DNA from: Betaproteobacteria bacterium UBA2293
Lineage (GTDB): Bacteria; Pseudomonadota; Gammaproteobacteria; Burkholderiales; Rhodocyclaceae
Direction: 5' to 3'
NCBI GenBank assembly: GCA_002345845.1
Contig: DDWF01000122.1
Span: 1 to 5,801, forward strand
Length of the DNA stretch: 5,801 nt
A program made the position numbers and the translations under genes. Positions 1-5,349 of this stretch are shown piece after piece. How positions within the stretch are numbered: the stretch's first letter is position 1; every line of letters starts with the position of its first letter. The notes below the pieces were generated by a model. The model was not told the origin of the DNA. It saw only the letters and a program-made list of their open reading frames with translations, and ran no database searches.

Positions 1-714
1 GCGGTTGTCGCGGATATAGGCCGGCAGCCAGCTGGCGACGAAGTTGGCGATGTCGTCGCGCATGCGCACGACTTCCGCTTCGGCCTCGAGGAAATCGATG
101 ACCGATTTGTCGCGGCCGGTGAGCGGGCGCAGGGCGGTGTCGTAATGCGGATTGGGCAGGCAGCGGACGTCGAAGACCAGGTCGGCATCAAGCGGAATAC
201 CGTGCTTGAAACCGAAGGACTCGAACATCAGGGTCAGGCCCTGGCCCGGTTCGGCTTCGATGAACTGGCGCACCCATTCGCGCAGGGCGTTGGCCTTGAG
301 GCCGCTGGTGTCGATGCGGTGGCCGAGGCCGGAGATCGGTTCGAGCAGTTCGCGTTCGGCGCGGATGGCCTCCTCCAGCGACTGGCCCGGTGCGGCCAGG
401 GGATGTCGGCGGCGCGATTCGGAATAGCGTTTGAGCAGCGTTTCCTCGTTCGCATGCAGGAAGAGGAAGGTCGGCGAGACGCCATCCTCGGCCAGTTTGG
501 CCAGTTTTTCCGGCAGCAGCTCGATGCCGTGGCCGGAACGCCCATCGATGGCTACCGCCACCTTCTGCGTTTCCTCGCCCTTGAGCATGCGGACCAGCAC
601 GGTCAGCATCACCACCGGCAGATTGTCGACGCAGTAATAGCCGGAATCTTCCAGCAGGTTGAGGGCCACGGACTTGCCGGAACCGGAAAGGCCGCTGATC
701 AGCACGAGTTGCAT
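1..714 (-). CDS. rapZ: RapZ, RNase E adapter / GlmZ-binding nucleotide-binding protein (3' end outside window)
   Basis: Family knowledge: RapZ (formerly YhbJ/YvcJ) is a cytosolic protein with an N-terminal P-loop domain and a C-terminal RNA-binding domain. In enterobacteria it delivers the sRNA GlmZ to RNase E and so tunes glucosamine-6-phosphate synthase. Seen here: the Walker A motif GLSGSGKS at residues 8-15, followed by EDSGYYCVDNLPVV (22-35), AIDGRSG near 57-63, and ESFGFKHGIPLDADLVFDVR around 165-184 with LPNPHYD just after. These are RapZ hallmarks. The 238 residues present compare with about 284 for the E. coli protein, so the C-terminal segment with the GCTGGKHRS-type motif lies beyond the left edge. 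I chose the ATG at 714 because MQLVLISGLSGSGKS matches the usual betaproteobacterial N-terminus; an in-frame ATG at 726 would add only MLRR. Neither start has a clear Shine-Dalgarno. GlmZ itself is not established in this lineage, so the RNA partner here is unknown. Confidence 0.96.
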   Translation of the reverse strand, partial: MQLVLISGLSGSGKSVALNLLEDSGYYCVDNLPVVMLTVLVRMLKGEETQKVAVAIDGRSGHGIELLPEKLAKLAEDGVSPTFLFLHANEETLLKRYSESRRRHPLAAPGQSLEEAIRAERELLEPISGLGHRIDTSGLKANALREWVRQFIEAEPGQGLTLMFESFGFKHGIPLDADLVFDVRCLPNPHYDTALRPLTGRDKSVIDFLEAEAEVVRMRDDIANFVASWLPAYIRDNR

Positions 715-721
715 GCGACGC

Positions 722-750
722 AGCATAATCAAGGCGGCGCCCCGTAGCAA
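722..750 (-). promoter_or_regulatory. Candidate sigma70-type promoter for rapZ, possibly giving a leaderless mRNA
   Basis: On the minus strand TTGCTA (750-745) and TATGCT (727-722) are separated by exactly 17 nt. Each matches four of six bases of the -35 and -10 consensus. Seven nucleotides separate the -10 from the A of the 714 ATG, so transcription would begin at or one base before the start codon. That would fit the absence of a Shine-Dalgarno in front of rapZ. The match is moderate and could be chance. Confidence 0.3.
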
Positions 751-870
751 GCCGCGGCATAATGGCAGGCCGACCGGCGCAGCGGAGACCACGCCTGCTT
801 TGCCAACAGGCCGATGCGCGGGAACAAGCCGCCCCCTGGTCGGTCAATAAGCCATCAACAGGAGACGAAC
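727..870. other. Divergent intergenic spacer between rapZ and the M20 gene
   Basis: This is the only sizeable non-coding stretch between divergent genes in the window, so promoters for both should lie here or in the adjacent gene ends. A loose inverted repeat (GCAGGC at 765-770, GCCTGC at 793-798, 22-nt loop) is visible. I see no tRNA, convincing terminator or riboswitch fold. A TTGCCA at 800-805 resembles a plus-strand -35 but has no acceptable -10 at the right distance. An in-frame ATG at 814 could extend the M20 protein by 19 residues, but it lacks a ribosome binding site and the extension is not family-like. Confidence 0.6.
860..865 (+). promoter_or_regulatory. Shine-Dalgarno of the M20 amidohydrolase
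   Basis: AGGAGA lies five bases before the ATG at 871, an ideal spacing. This decides the start codon against the in-frame ATG at 814. Confidence 0.85.
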
Positions 871-2046
871 ATGTCCGCGACCCCGCCCCTGCTCGAATTG
901 CCGTTTCTTGCCGAACTGACGGCGCAGCGGCGCGATATCCACGCCCATCCGGAACTGGCCTTCGACGAATACCGCACTGCCGACCTGGTGGCCCGCGAAC
1001 TGGAGCGCTACGGCCTGGAAGTGCATCGCGGCATCGCCCGTACCGGCGTTGTCGGCGTGCTGCGCGCCGGCGACTCGAGCAAGATGATCGGCCTGCGCGC
1101 CGACATGGATGCCCTGCCGCTGGCGGAAATGAACGAATTCCCGCATCACTCGAAGCATCAGGGGAAGATGCACGCCTGTGGGCACGACGGCCACACCGCC
1201 ATGCTGCTCGGCGCCGCCCGTTATCTGTCGACGCATCGCGATTTCGACGGCACTGTCGTCTTCATCTTCCAGCCGGCCGAGGAGTCGGAAGGTGGCGCCG
1301 CGGTGATGATCGAGGACGGCCTCTTCGAGCGCTTCCCGGTCGATACCGTGTTCGGCCTGCACAACTGGCCGGGCATTCCGGTCGGCGAGATGATGGTGAT
1401 GCCGGGCCCGGTCATGGCCGGCACCTGCGCCTTCGAGATTTTCGTCCGCGGCCACGGCTGCCATGCGGCGATGCCGCATCAGGGGGTCGATTCCATCGTC
1501 GCCGGGGCGCAACTGGTGCAGGCCCTGCAGACGGTGGTCAGCCGCACGCTGCATCCCTGCGAGTCGGCGGTGGTCAGCGTCACCCAGTTCCATGCCGGCG
1601 AGGCCTGGAACATCATTCCCGAGGAAGTCGTGCTGCGCGGCACCATCCGCAGCTTCAAGGCGGAAGTCCAGGAAAATGTCGAGCGCGCCATCGAGCGCCT
1701 GTGCAGCGGTATTGCCGCGGCCAATGGGGCGCAGATCAGTGTCCGCTTCGACCACCGTTATCCGCCGACGGTCAACAGCGTCGCCGAAGCCAGATTCTGT
1801 CAGGAAGTCGCCGCCTCGGTCTTTGGTGAGGAGCGAGTGCTCACTGACGTCCTGCCGTCAATGGGTGCCGAGGACTTCGCCTACATGCTGCGCGAGAAGC
1901 CGGGCTGCTACGTCTGGCTCGGCAACGGCCCGGGGACCGGCGGCTGCACCTTGCACAACCCGCACTACGACTTCAACGACGAACTGCTGACCCTCGGCGT
2001 CAGCTACTGGGTCAAGCTGGTCGAGCAGGCCTTGCCCAGGGCCTGA
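871..2046 (+). CDS. M20D-family metal-dependent amidohydrolase (hippurate hydrolase / N-acyl-amino-acid amidohydrolase type)
   Basis: This is a 391-residue cytosolic peptidase-family M20 subfamily D enzyme. The family hydrolyses the amide bond of N-acyl amino acids such as hippurate, N-acetyl amino acids and, in plants, auxin conjugates, using a binuclear metal centre. Seen here: HACGHDGH at 101-108 (ligands C103 and H105), PAEE at 135-138 (general base E137, ligand E138), GLHNWPG at 162-168 (ligand H164), the dimerisation/lid-domain signature GHGCHAAMPHQGVD at 194-207, SMGAEDFAYML at 330-340, and LHNPHYDFND at 361-370 (ligand H362). The full ligand set is present, so an active enzyme is expected. 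The length is normal for the family and there is no signal peptide. The substrate cannot be read from sequence; HipO-like, AbgB-like and aminoacylase activities are all possible. It is transcribed alone, divergent from rapZ and convergent with the RHH gene. Confidence 0.95.
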   Translation: MSATPPLLELPFLAELTAQRRDIHAHPELAFDEYRTADLVARELERYGLEVHRGIARTGVVGVLRAGDSSKMIGLRADMDALPLAEMNEFPHHSKHQGKMHACGHDGHTAMLLGAARYLSTHRDFDGTVVFIFQPAEESEGGAAVMIEDGLFERFPVDTVFGLHNWPGIPVGEMMVMPGPVMAGTCAFEIFVRGHGCHAAMPHQGVDSIVAGAQLVQALQTVVSRTLHPCESAVVSVTQFHAGEAWNIIPEEVVLRGTIRSFKAEVQENVERAIERLCSGIAAANGAQISVRFDHRYPPTVNSVAEARFCQEVAASVFGEERVLTDVLPSMGAEDFAYMLREKPGCYVWLGNGPGTGGCTLHNPHYDFNDELLTLGVSYWVKLVEQALPRA

Positions 2047-2053
2047 GGCTCAG
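2043..2053. other. Palindrome holding both convergent stop codons
   Basis: CTGAG-G-CTCAG is an odd-centred perfect palindrome. It contains the TGA stop of the plus-strand M20 gene (2044-2046) and the TGA stop of the minus-strand RHH gene (2052-2050), leaving a 3-bp gap between the genes. The one-base loop is too tight to form a hairpin, and no T-run follows on either strand, so it is not an intrinsic terminator. Confidence 0.5.
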
Positions 2054-2358
2054 CCGGTGCGGCCGACGACGGTCAGTGCCGGCCGTTCGCCGATGCCTTT
2101 CTTCAGCGTCAGGTAACGCAAGCAGGAGACGCGCAGGAAGGAGGCGAAATTGTCGATTTCGCCACGGTATTCGAGCAGCTCGTCGTACAGTTTGGCGATC
2201 AGCTGATTGGTCGTGTACCCATCGCTGGCTGCCAGTTCGGCGAGGATGTCCCAGAACAGGTTTTCCAGGCGGATCTTGGTGACGCAGCCGTGAATGCGCA
2301 GCGAGCGCGAGCGCGACTCGTAGAGGATGGGATCGGCCTTGACGTAAAGCTCGCACAT
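2050..2358 (-). CDS. Ribbon-helix-helix domain protein (RHH_4 type)
   Basis: This 102-residue protein resembles the RHH_4 (PF13467) family of small ribbon-helix-helix proteins. Seen here: the family N-terminus MCELYVKADPILYESRSRS at 1-19, a beta-strand segment SRSLRIHGCVTKIRLE at 17-32 that would form the intersubunit ribbon, then helices LFWDILAELAASDG (34-47) and TTNQLIAKLYDELLEYRG (49-66), and a conserved tail NFASFLRVSCLRYLTL (70-85). By fold it should be a dimeric DNA-binding protein, but I know of no well-defined regulon for this family. Some homologues carry an 'aryl-sulfate sulfotransferase' label that the small fold does not support. The start has a good GGGAG sequence six bases upstream. 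It lies 52 bp downstream of the DJ-1 gene on the same strand and is the last gene of the minus-strand train. Whether it autoregulates or controls its neighbours is unknown. Confidence 0.85.
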   Translation of the reverse strand: MCELYVKADPILYESRSRSLRIHGCVTKIRLENLFWDILAELAASDGYTTNQLIAKLYDELLEYRGEIDNFASFLRVSCLRYLTLKKGIGERPALTVVGRTG

Positions 2359-2364
2359 GTTGCT

Positions 2365-2369
2365 CTCCC
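2365..2369 (-). promoter_or_regulatory. Shine-Dalgarno of the RHH gene
   Basis: GGGAG on the minus strand ends six bases before the ATG at 2358. This supports the start and independent ribosome loading, rather than coupling to the DJ-1 gene. Confidence 0.7.
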
Positions 2370-2377
2370 GGAGGCGA

Positions 2378-2401
2378 TGGGCGGCCGTGGCCGGCCGCCC
2401 A
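2378..2401 (-). terminator. Strong GC hairpin between the DJ-1 and RHH genes (attenuator, partial terminator or mRNA stabiliser)
   Basis: The arms 2378-2387 and 2392-2401 are perfectly complementary over 10 bp (nine of them G:C) around a 4-nt loop. The hairpin sits nine bases after the DJ-1 stop and just before the RHH ribosome binding site. In the transcribed minus direction the hairpin is followed by ATCGCC and not by a U-run, so it is not a canonical intrinsic terminator. It could be a 3'-end stabiliser for the upstream message, or a weak terminator that lowers RHH expression. Confidence 0.5.
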
Positions 2402-2410
2402 ATTCCGACA

Positions 2411-2992
2411 TCAGGCGTCGATGCGCGTTCCCAGAACTTTCAGGAACTTGGCCAGCCAGTCCGGATGCGCCGGCCAGGCGGGGGCGGTGACCAGATTGCC
2501 GTCGACGTGGGCCTGGTCCACCGGGATCTCGGCATAGCGGCCGCCAGCGGCTGTGACTTCCGGGGCGCAGGCCGGATAGGCGCTGCACGTCCGGCCCTCG
2601 AGCACGCCAGCGGCGCTGAGCAACTGGGCGCCGTGGCAGATGGCGGCGATCGGTTTGCTGGCCTTGGCGAAGTGCTGCACGGCGGCGATCACCTGGGGAT
2701 TCAGGCGCAGATATTCCGGGGCGCGGCCGCCGGGGATGACCAGGGCGTCGTAGCTGGCGACATCCAGTTCGTCGAAGCTGGCGTTGAGCGTGAAATTGTG
2801 GCCCGGCTTCTCGGAATAGGTCTGATCGCCCTCGAAGTCGTGGATCGCCGTACGCACCTGCTCGCCGGCCTTCTTGCCCGGGCAGGCGGCGTGCACCGTG
2901 TGGCCGACCATCAGCAGTGCCTGGAAGGGCACCATGGTCTCGTAGTCTTCGGTGTAGTCGCCGGTGAGCATCAGGATTTTCTTGCTAGCCAT
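2411..2992 (-). CDS. DJ-1/PfpI family protein (class I glutamine amidotransferase-like fold)
   Basis: This 193-residue cytosolic protein is of the DJ-1/PfpI superfamily, near the PfpI/YhbO branch. Members include intracellular cysteine hydrolases, glutathione-independent glyoxalases (glyoxalase III activity on methylglyoxal) and proposed protein deglycases, the last disputed. Seen here: an N-terminal Rossmann-like strand [15 protein letters not shown] (4-18) with the conserved acidic residue at E15, the [12 protein letters not shown] motif (85-96), and the nucleophile elbow AICHGAQLL (117-125) with catalytic C119 followed by H120. The C-terminal [27 protein letters not shown] (162-188) also fits the family. 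All expected catalytic residues are present and the length is typical. The gene has its own good ribosome binding site and begins 72 bp after the MBL stop. The substrate is not determined by sequence; stress or carbonyl detoxification is the conservative guess. Confidence 0.93.
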   Translation of the reverse strand: MASKKILMLTGDYTEDYETMVPFQALLMVGHTVHAACPGKKAGEQVRTAIHDFEGDQTYSEKPGHNFTLNASFDELDVASYDALVIPGGRAPEYLRLNPQVIAAVQHFAKASKPIAAICHGAQLLSAAGVLEGRTCSAYPACAPEVTAAGGRYAEIPVDQAHVDGNLVTAPAWPAHPDWLAKFLKVLGTRIDA

Positions 2993-2997
2993 GTTTG

Positions 2998-3002
2998 TCT
3001 CC
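2998..3002 (-). promoter_or_regulatory. Shine-Dalgarno of the DJ-1/PfpI gene
   Basis: GGAGA on the minus strand lies five bases before the ATG at 2992. It supports this start and suggests initiation independent of the MBL gene upstream. Confidence 0.75.
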
Positions 3003-3038
3003 GTTGTTGGTGTGGGAGTGGCTATCTTGGACCTGTTG

Positions 3039-3062
3039 CCGGCCCGCCGGGTAGCAGCCCGG
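3039..3062 (-). other. Small overlapping hairpins just after the MBL stop
   Basis: Two stems share sequence. CCGGG/CCCGG (3062-3058 with 3051-3047, 6-nt loop) begins two bases past the MBL stop codon. CCGGC/GCCGG (3050-3046 with 3043-3039, nominal 2-nt loop, so realistically 4 bp) competes with it. There is no U-tract. Possibly an mRNA 3'-end structure; in DNA this GC-rich it may be chance. Confidence 0.25.
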
Positions 3063-3064
3063 TA

Positions 3065-3979
3065 CTACGGCGCGCTGATCCAGCCGTCGTCGCGGCGCAG
3101 CGCATTGACCAGCAGCAGATCGCGTTCGACGCGGGCGACCAGAGTTTCCTCGTCGAGTCCGAGATAGCGCCGATTGACGTCGATGGCGAAGGGCAGGCTG
3201 CGGACGAAGCTGCGGAAAGTCTCGGCCGGCAGTCGCCGGCGTTCGAGCATGGCGAAGGAAACCATGACCTTGATCGCATGCCAGGCCAGTTTGTCGATGT
3301 CGGCGGTGAACATGTCGAGGCGGCGGAAGGCCAGTTCGAGCGCCGCATCGACATCGGCGAAGGGGCTGCCGTGGCCGGGAATGACGATGTCGACAGGGAG
3401 GGCGGCGAGCATCTGCAGCGTTGCCCGTGTGCTGGCCAGGCCGTCGGCCTCGCCCAGCAGCTCCGGGAAGATGACGCCGAAACCGTTCTGCCACAGGGCA
3501 TCACCGGAAATCAGCAGGCGCTTTTCCGGGTTGTAGTAGGCCAGCGCCTCCATGTCGTGGCCGGGTACGGCCAGCGCTTGCCAGAGCAGACCGCCCATCT
3601 CGATCTCGTCGCCGGCGGCGATCAGGTTGTCGTGCTGGAAGCGCGCCGCCTGCTGGCCGAGCGGCGAAAGCAGCAGGGCGTCCTCATCCCAGTCGGCGAT
3701 GCTGGCGTGCAGCCCGGCCGGGACCGTGATCGAACAGCCGAAGGTCGCCTGCAGCGCGGCGTTGCCGCCGATGTGGTCGGAGTGCGAGTGGGTGTTGAGC
3801 AGGCGCTTGAGGCTGCGGCCGTCGAGTGCCTGGTGAACCAGGGCGACGGTTTGCTCGGCATGGGTGACGTAGCCGCTGTCGACCAGCGTCGCGCCATCGC
3901 CCTCGAGGAACAGGATGTTGTTCGCCGACAGCCAGCCGCGTTCGAGGACGACCAGCGAGTCGGGCAGTTTGAGGCTCAT
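3065..3979 (-). CDS. Metallo-beta-lactamase-fold hydrolase, glyoxalase-II-like
   Basis: This 304-residue protein of the metallo-beta-lactamase superfamily has an intact binuclear metal site: THSHSDHIGG at 63-72 (H64, H66, D68, H69), VPGHD at 138-142 (H141), ISGDAL at 157-162 (D160) and IPGHGSP at 200-206 (H203). The N-terminal NILFLEGDGATLVDSG (21-36) is the usual opening strand pair. After the core, about 95 residues (210-304) are largely helical by composition and make up a C-terminal extension. Glyoxalase-II-type thioester or lactone hydrolysis would fit the motif set, and the HMG-CoA lyase upstream makes a CoA-thioester or carbonyl substrate conceivable, but this is inference. No signal peptide is seen. 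The ATG overlaps the stop of the preceding Cys4 mini-protein as ATGA, and no strong Shine-Dalgarno is present, so translation is probably coupled. The stop is TAG. Confidence 0.93.
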   Translation of the reverse strand: MSLKLPDSLVVLERGWLSANNILFLEGDGATLVDSGYVTHAEQTVALVHQALDGRSLKRLLNTHSHSDHIGGNAALQATFGCSITVPAGLHASIADWDEDALLLSPLGQQAARFQHDNLIAAGDEIEMGGLLWQALAVPGHDMEALAYYNPEKRLLISGDALWQNGFGVIFPELLGEADGLASTRATLQMLAALPVDIVIPGHGSPFADVDAALELAFRRLDMFTADIDKLAWHAIKVMVSFAMLERRRLPAETFRSFVRSLPFAIDVNRRYLGLDEETLVARVERDLLLVNALRRDDGWISAP

Positions 3980-4155
3980 TCCGGGTGATCCGGATCGTGG
4001 GTGTCGTAAGCCGGTTGCTGCACCGGCGCGGCTTCCTCGGCAACGATCAGCGGGCTGCCGAGCGGTGGCCGGCCGCAGCCGAGGCAGTAGCCGGAATCGG
4101 GATCGGCCATGCAGATGCCGACGCAGGGGTAGTTGTCTTGGTCCGGGGTGTCCAT
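3976..4155 (-). CDS. Small Cys4 protein, DUF1289-like (59 aa)
   Basis: This 59-residue ORF starts at ATG 4155 and ends in a TGA overlapping the MBL start codon. Seen here: CVGICMADPDSGYCLGCGRP at 11-30, with cysteines C11, C15, C24 and C27 spaced C-x3-C-x8-C-x2-C. This is the same pattern as DUF1289 (PF06945) and the neighbouring 65-residue protein. The remainder (31-59) is acidic and proline-rich, ending HDPDHPE, and lacks the helix normally following the Cys cluster in DUF1289 proteins. The four cysteines suggest a bound metal such as zinc or an Fe-S centre; this is inferred, since the family function is unknown. The ORF lies 9 nt after the preceding gene and has only a weak GAAG ahead of its ATG. 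Its packing between two genes, including the 4-nt overlap, argues strongly that it is real even though it is short enough to be dropped by gene callers. Confidence 0.85.
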   Translation of the reverse strand: MDTPDQDNYPCVGICMADPDSGYCLGCGRPPLGSPLIVAEEAAPVQQPAYDTHDPDHPE

Positions 4156-4164
4156 GGTACTGCT

Positions 4165-4362
4165 TCAGGCTGCCGGCCTGATGGCGGGCGGTGGGGTGGC
4201 GGCCTCGGCGCGGCGGGCGGCGATGGCGGTCAGAACGGCGTTGCGTCGGCGCTCGTCAAGGCCGGACCAGGCGGCGATTTCGTCGAGGGTGCGGAAACAG
4301 CCGGCACAGAGTCCGTTGGCCGGGTCCATCTTGCACAGGTTGATGCAGGGGGAGGGTGTCAT
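4165..4362 (-). CDS. DUF1289 family small Cys4 protein (65 aa)
   Basis: This 65-residue protein matches the classical DUF1289 (PF06945) layout. Seen here: PCINLCKMDPANGLCAGCFR at 5-24 with cysteines C6, C10, C19 and C22, followed by TLDEIAAWSGLDERRRNAVL (25-44), the helical segment typical of the family, then an alanine/proline-rich tail. The family is widespread in proteobacteria and its biochemical role is not established; metal or Fe-S binding is a reasonable inference from the cysteines. The ATG follows the TGA of the 328-residue gene with no gap and in the same reading frame. There is no independent Shine-Dalgarno, so termination-reinitiation is the likely mode of translation. Confidence 0.92.
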   Translation of the reverse strand: MTPSPCINLCKMDPANGLCAGCFRTLDEIAAWSGLDERRRNAVLTAIAARRAEAATPPPAIRPAA

Positions 4363-5349
4363 TCAGATGAGCATGAAACGGTGTTGTTGGTCGCGCACGG
4401 TCTCGACTGCTTCGAGCGCTTCGTCGCGGCTGATGCGGGCGAGCATGGCCAGATGCAGACGCTTGTCACGGGTACTTAGTTCCGGGAAATAGAGGGTATG
4501 GACGTTGCTGTCGTCGACTTTCTCGCGCACCACGCCCAGACCGTCCACGGTGATGCTGAACGGCGACAGGCGCAACGCCGGCTCCGGGGAACTGAGGAAA
4601 TCGCCGAGGGCTTCGAGCAAGGGATCGGGCATCAGCGATTCGGCGATGGTGCGCAGGCGGGCGTCCAGCTCCGCCAGGTGACGGGTATGCACTTCATATT
4701 CGCGGCCGGGCGTGCTGCCACGGAGCACGGTCAGGTGGGCGCGTTCGACCGAAACATCGGCGCGCAGGCCCTCGCGCTCGTTACGCAGGGCGTCGAGGTG
4801 TTCCTGGAAGGTTTGCAGCAGGCTGTCCAGGGCCCGGCAGCGCAGGCGTTCGCGGGTCTTCTCGAGATCGCAGCACGGTTCGATCAGGGTCTGGTCAGAG
4901 AAATAGAGCACCAGTTGCGGTACATCGTTCTCGATCAGGTCGCCATGGCGCGCCATGCCGAGTTGCTTTTTCTGCTGGCGACGGGCGACCAGCATGGCGT
5001 AGAAATGATCGGCCTCCCAGCAGGCCGGATTGGCCAGGAAGTCGCGCACCGCCTGGCTGCGCCCGAGCATCTGCTCGATGTCGCCGGCGGTGGCGAACAG
5101 GGCGTGGACCAGTGGATCGCGGGTGAAGGCCTGGCGGTCGATGTCGATTGGTCCGGGGAGGGCAGCGACCAGTCCATCGCAGTAGCCGAGCGCATATTGC
5201 AATGGCGCGGCCAGGCGGCTGTCAAAATGTGAGGCGGTACGCAGCACCGGGTCGGCGAGGCCGGCGACGTGCGCCAAGGCGCGCGCCAATTGGGGATCGG
5301 GCGGGGCAGCAGGCTTGAGGAAATCGGTGACGGCGGAGAGCAGGCTCAC
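4363..5349 (-). CDS. Uncharacterised 328-residue protein coupled to HMG-CoA lyase
   Basis: I do not recognise a domain in this 328-residue protein. It has no signal peptide and no transmembrane segment, so it is probably cytosolic. The N-terminal half (about 15-135) reads as helical, with LARALAHVAGLADPVLRTA (21-39) and ACWEADHFYAMLVARRQQKKQLG (109-131). VPQLVLYFSDQTLIEP (143-158) looks like a strand-turn segment and is followed by CC at 159-160. Residues 162-240 are charged and helical, with possible coiled coil (EKTRERLRCRALDSLLQTFQ, then LDALRNEREGLRADVSVERA). A mixed C-terminal domain follows with ITVDGLGVV (266-274) and VHTLYFPELSTRDKRLHLAM (283-302). Start: GTG at 5349, overlapping the HMG-CoA lyase stop as GTGA. 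The next in-frame ATG is near residue 94, so GTG is the sensible choice. Its role is unknown; context ties its expression to HMG-CoA lyase and the DUF1289 protein. Confidence 0.85.
   Translation of the reverse strand: MSLLSAVTDFLKPAAPPDPQLARALAHVAGLADPVLRTASHFDSRLAAPLQYALGYCDGLVAALPGPIDIDRQAFTRDPLVHALFATAGDIEQMLGRSQAVRDFLANPACWEADHFYAMLVARRQQKKQLGMARHGDLIENDVPQLVLYFSDQTLIEPCCDLEKTRERLRCRALDSLLQTFQEHLDALRNEREGLRADVSVERAHLTVLRGSTPGREYEVHTRHLAELDARLRTIAESLMPDPLLEALGDFLSSPEPALRLSPFSITVDGLGVVREKVDDSNVHTLYFPELSTRDKRLHLAMLARISRDEALEAVETVRDQQHRFMLI

Noticed and set aside
145..747. A 200-codon plus-strand open frame antisense to rapZ.
   Set aside because: RapZ on the other strand is unmistakable. The antisense product is rich in Gln, His and Ala with no family resemblance.
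800..828. A TTGCCA box as -35 of a promoter for the M20 gene.
   Set aside because: No hexamer resembling TATAAT lies 16-18 bases downstream, so the pair is not supportable.
844..1755. A 303-codon minus-strand open frame antisense to the M20 gene.
   Set aside because: It has no ribosome binding site or recognisable motif and mirrors the codon bias of the sense gene.
762..1829. A 355-codon plus-strand open frame in another phase of the M20 gene.
   Set aside because: It is Arg/Ala/Gly-rich shadow translation of a gene with full catalytic motifs and a clear ribosome binding site in the other frame.
2061..2084. An inverted repeat GGCCG...CGGCC after the M20 stop as a terminator.
   Set aside because: Five base pairs with a 14-nt loop and no T-run is not convincing in DNA this GC-rich, and it lies inside the RHH coding region.
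2357..3988. A 543-codon plus-strand open frame antisense to the DJ-1 and MBL genes.
   Set aside because: It covers two well-supported minus-strand genes and their spacer, resembles no known family and has low-complexity Gly/Ala/Asp/Gln composition. Such long antisense frames are expected in GC-rich coding DNA.
4498..5232. A 244-codon plus-strand open frame antisense to the uncharacterised 328-residue gene.
   Set aside because: Because the sense gene is itself unrecognised I compared both. The minus-strand frame is longer, fits exactly between its neighbours with coupled junctions and has balanced protein composition, so the plus-strand frame is a shadow.
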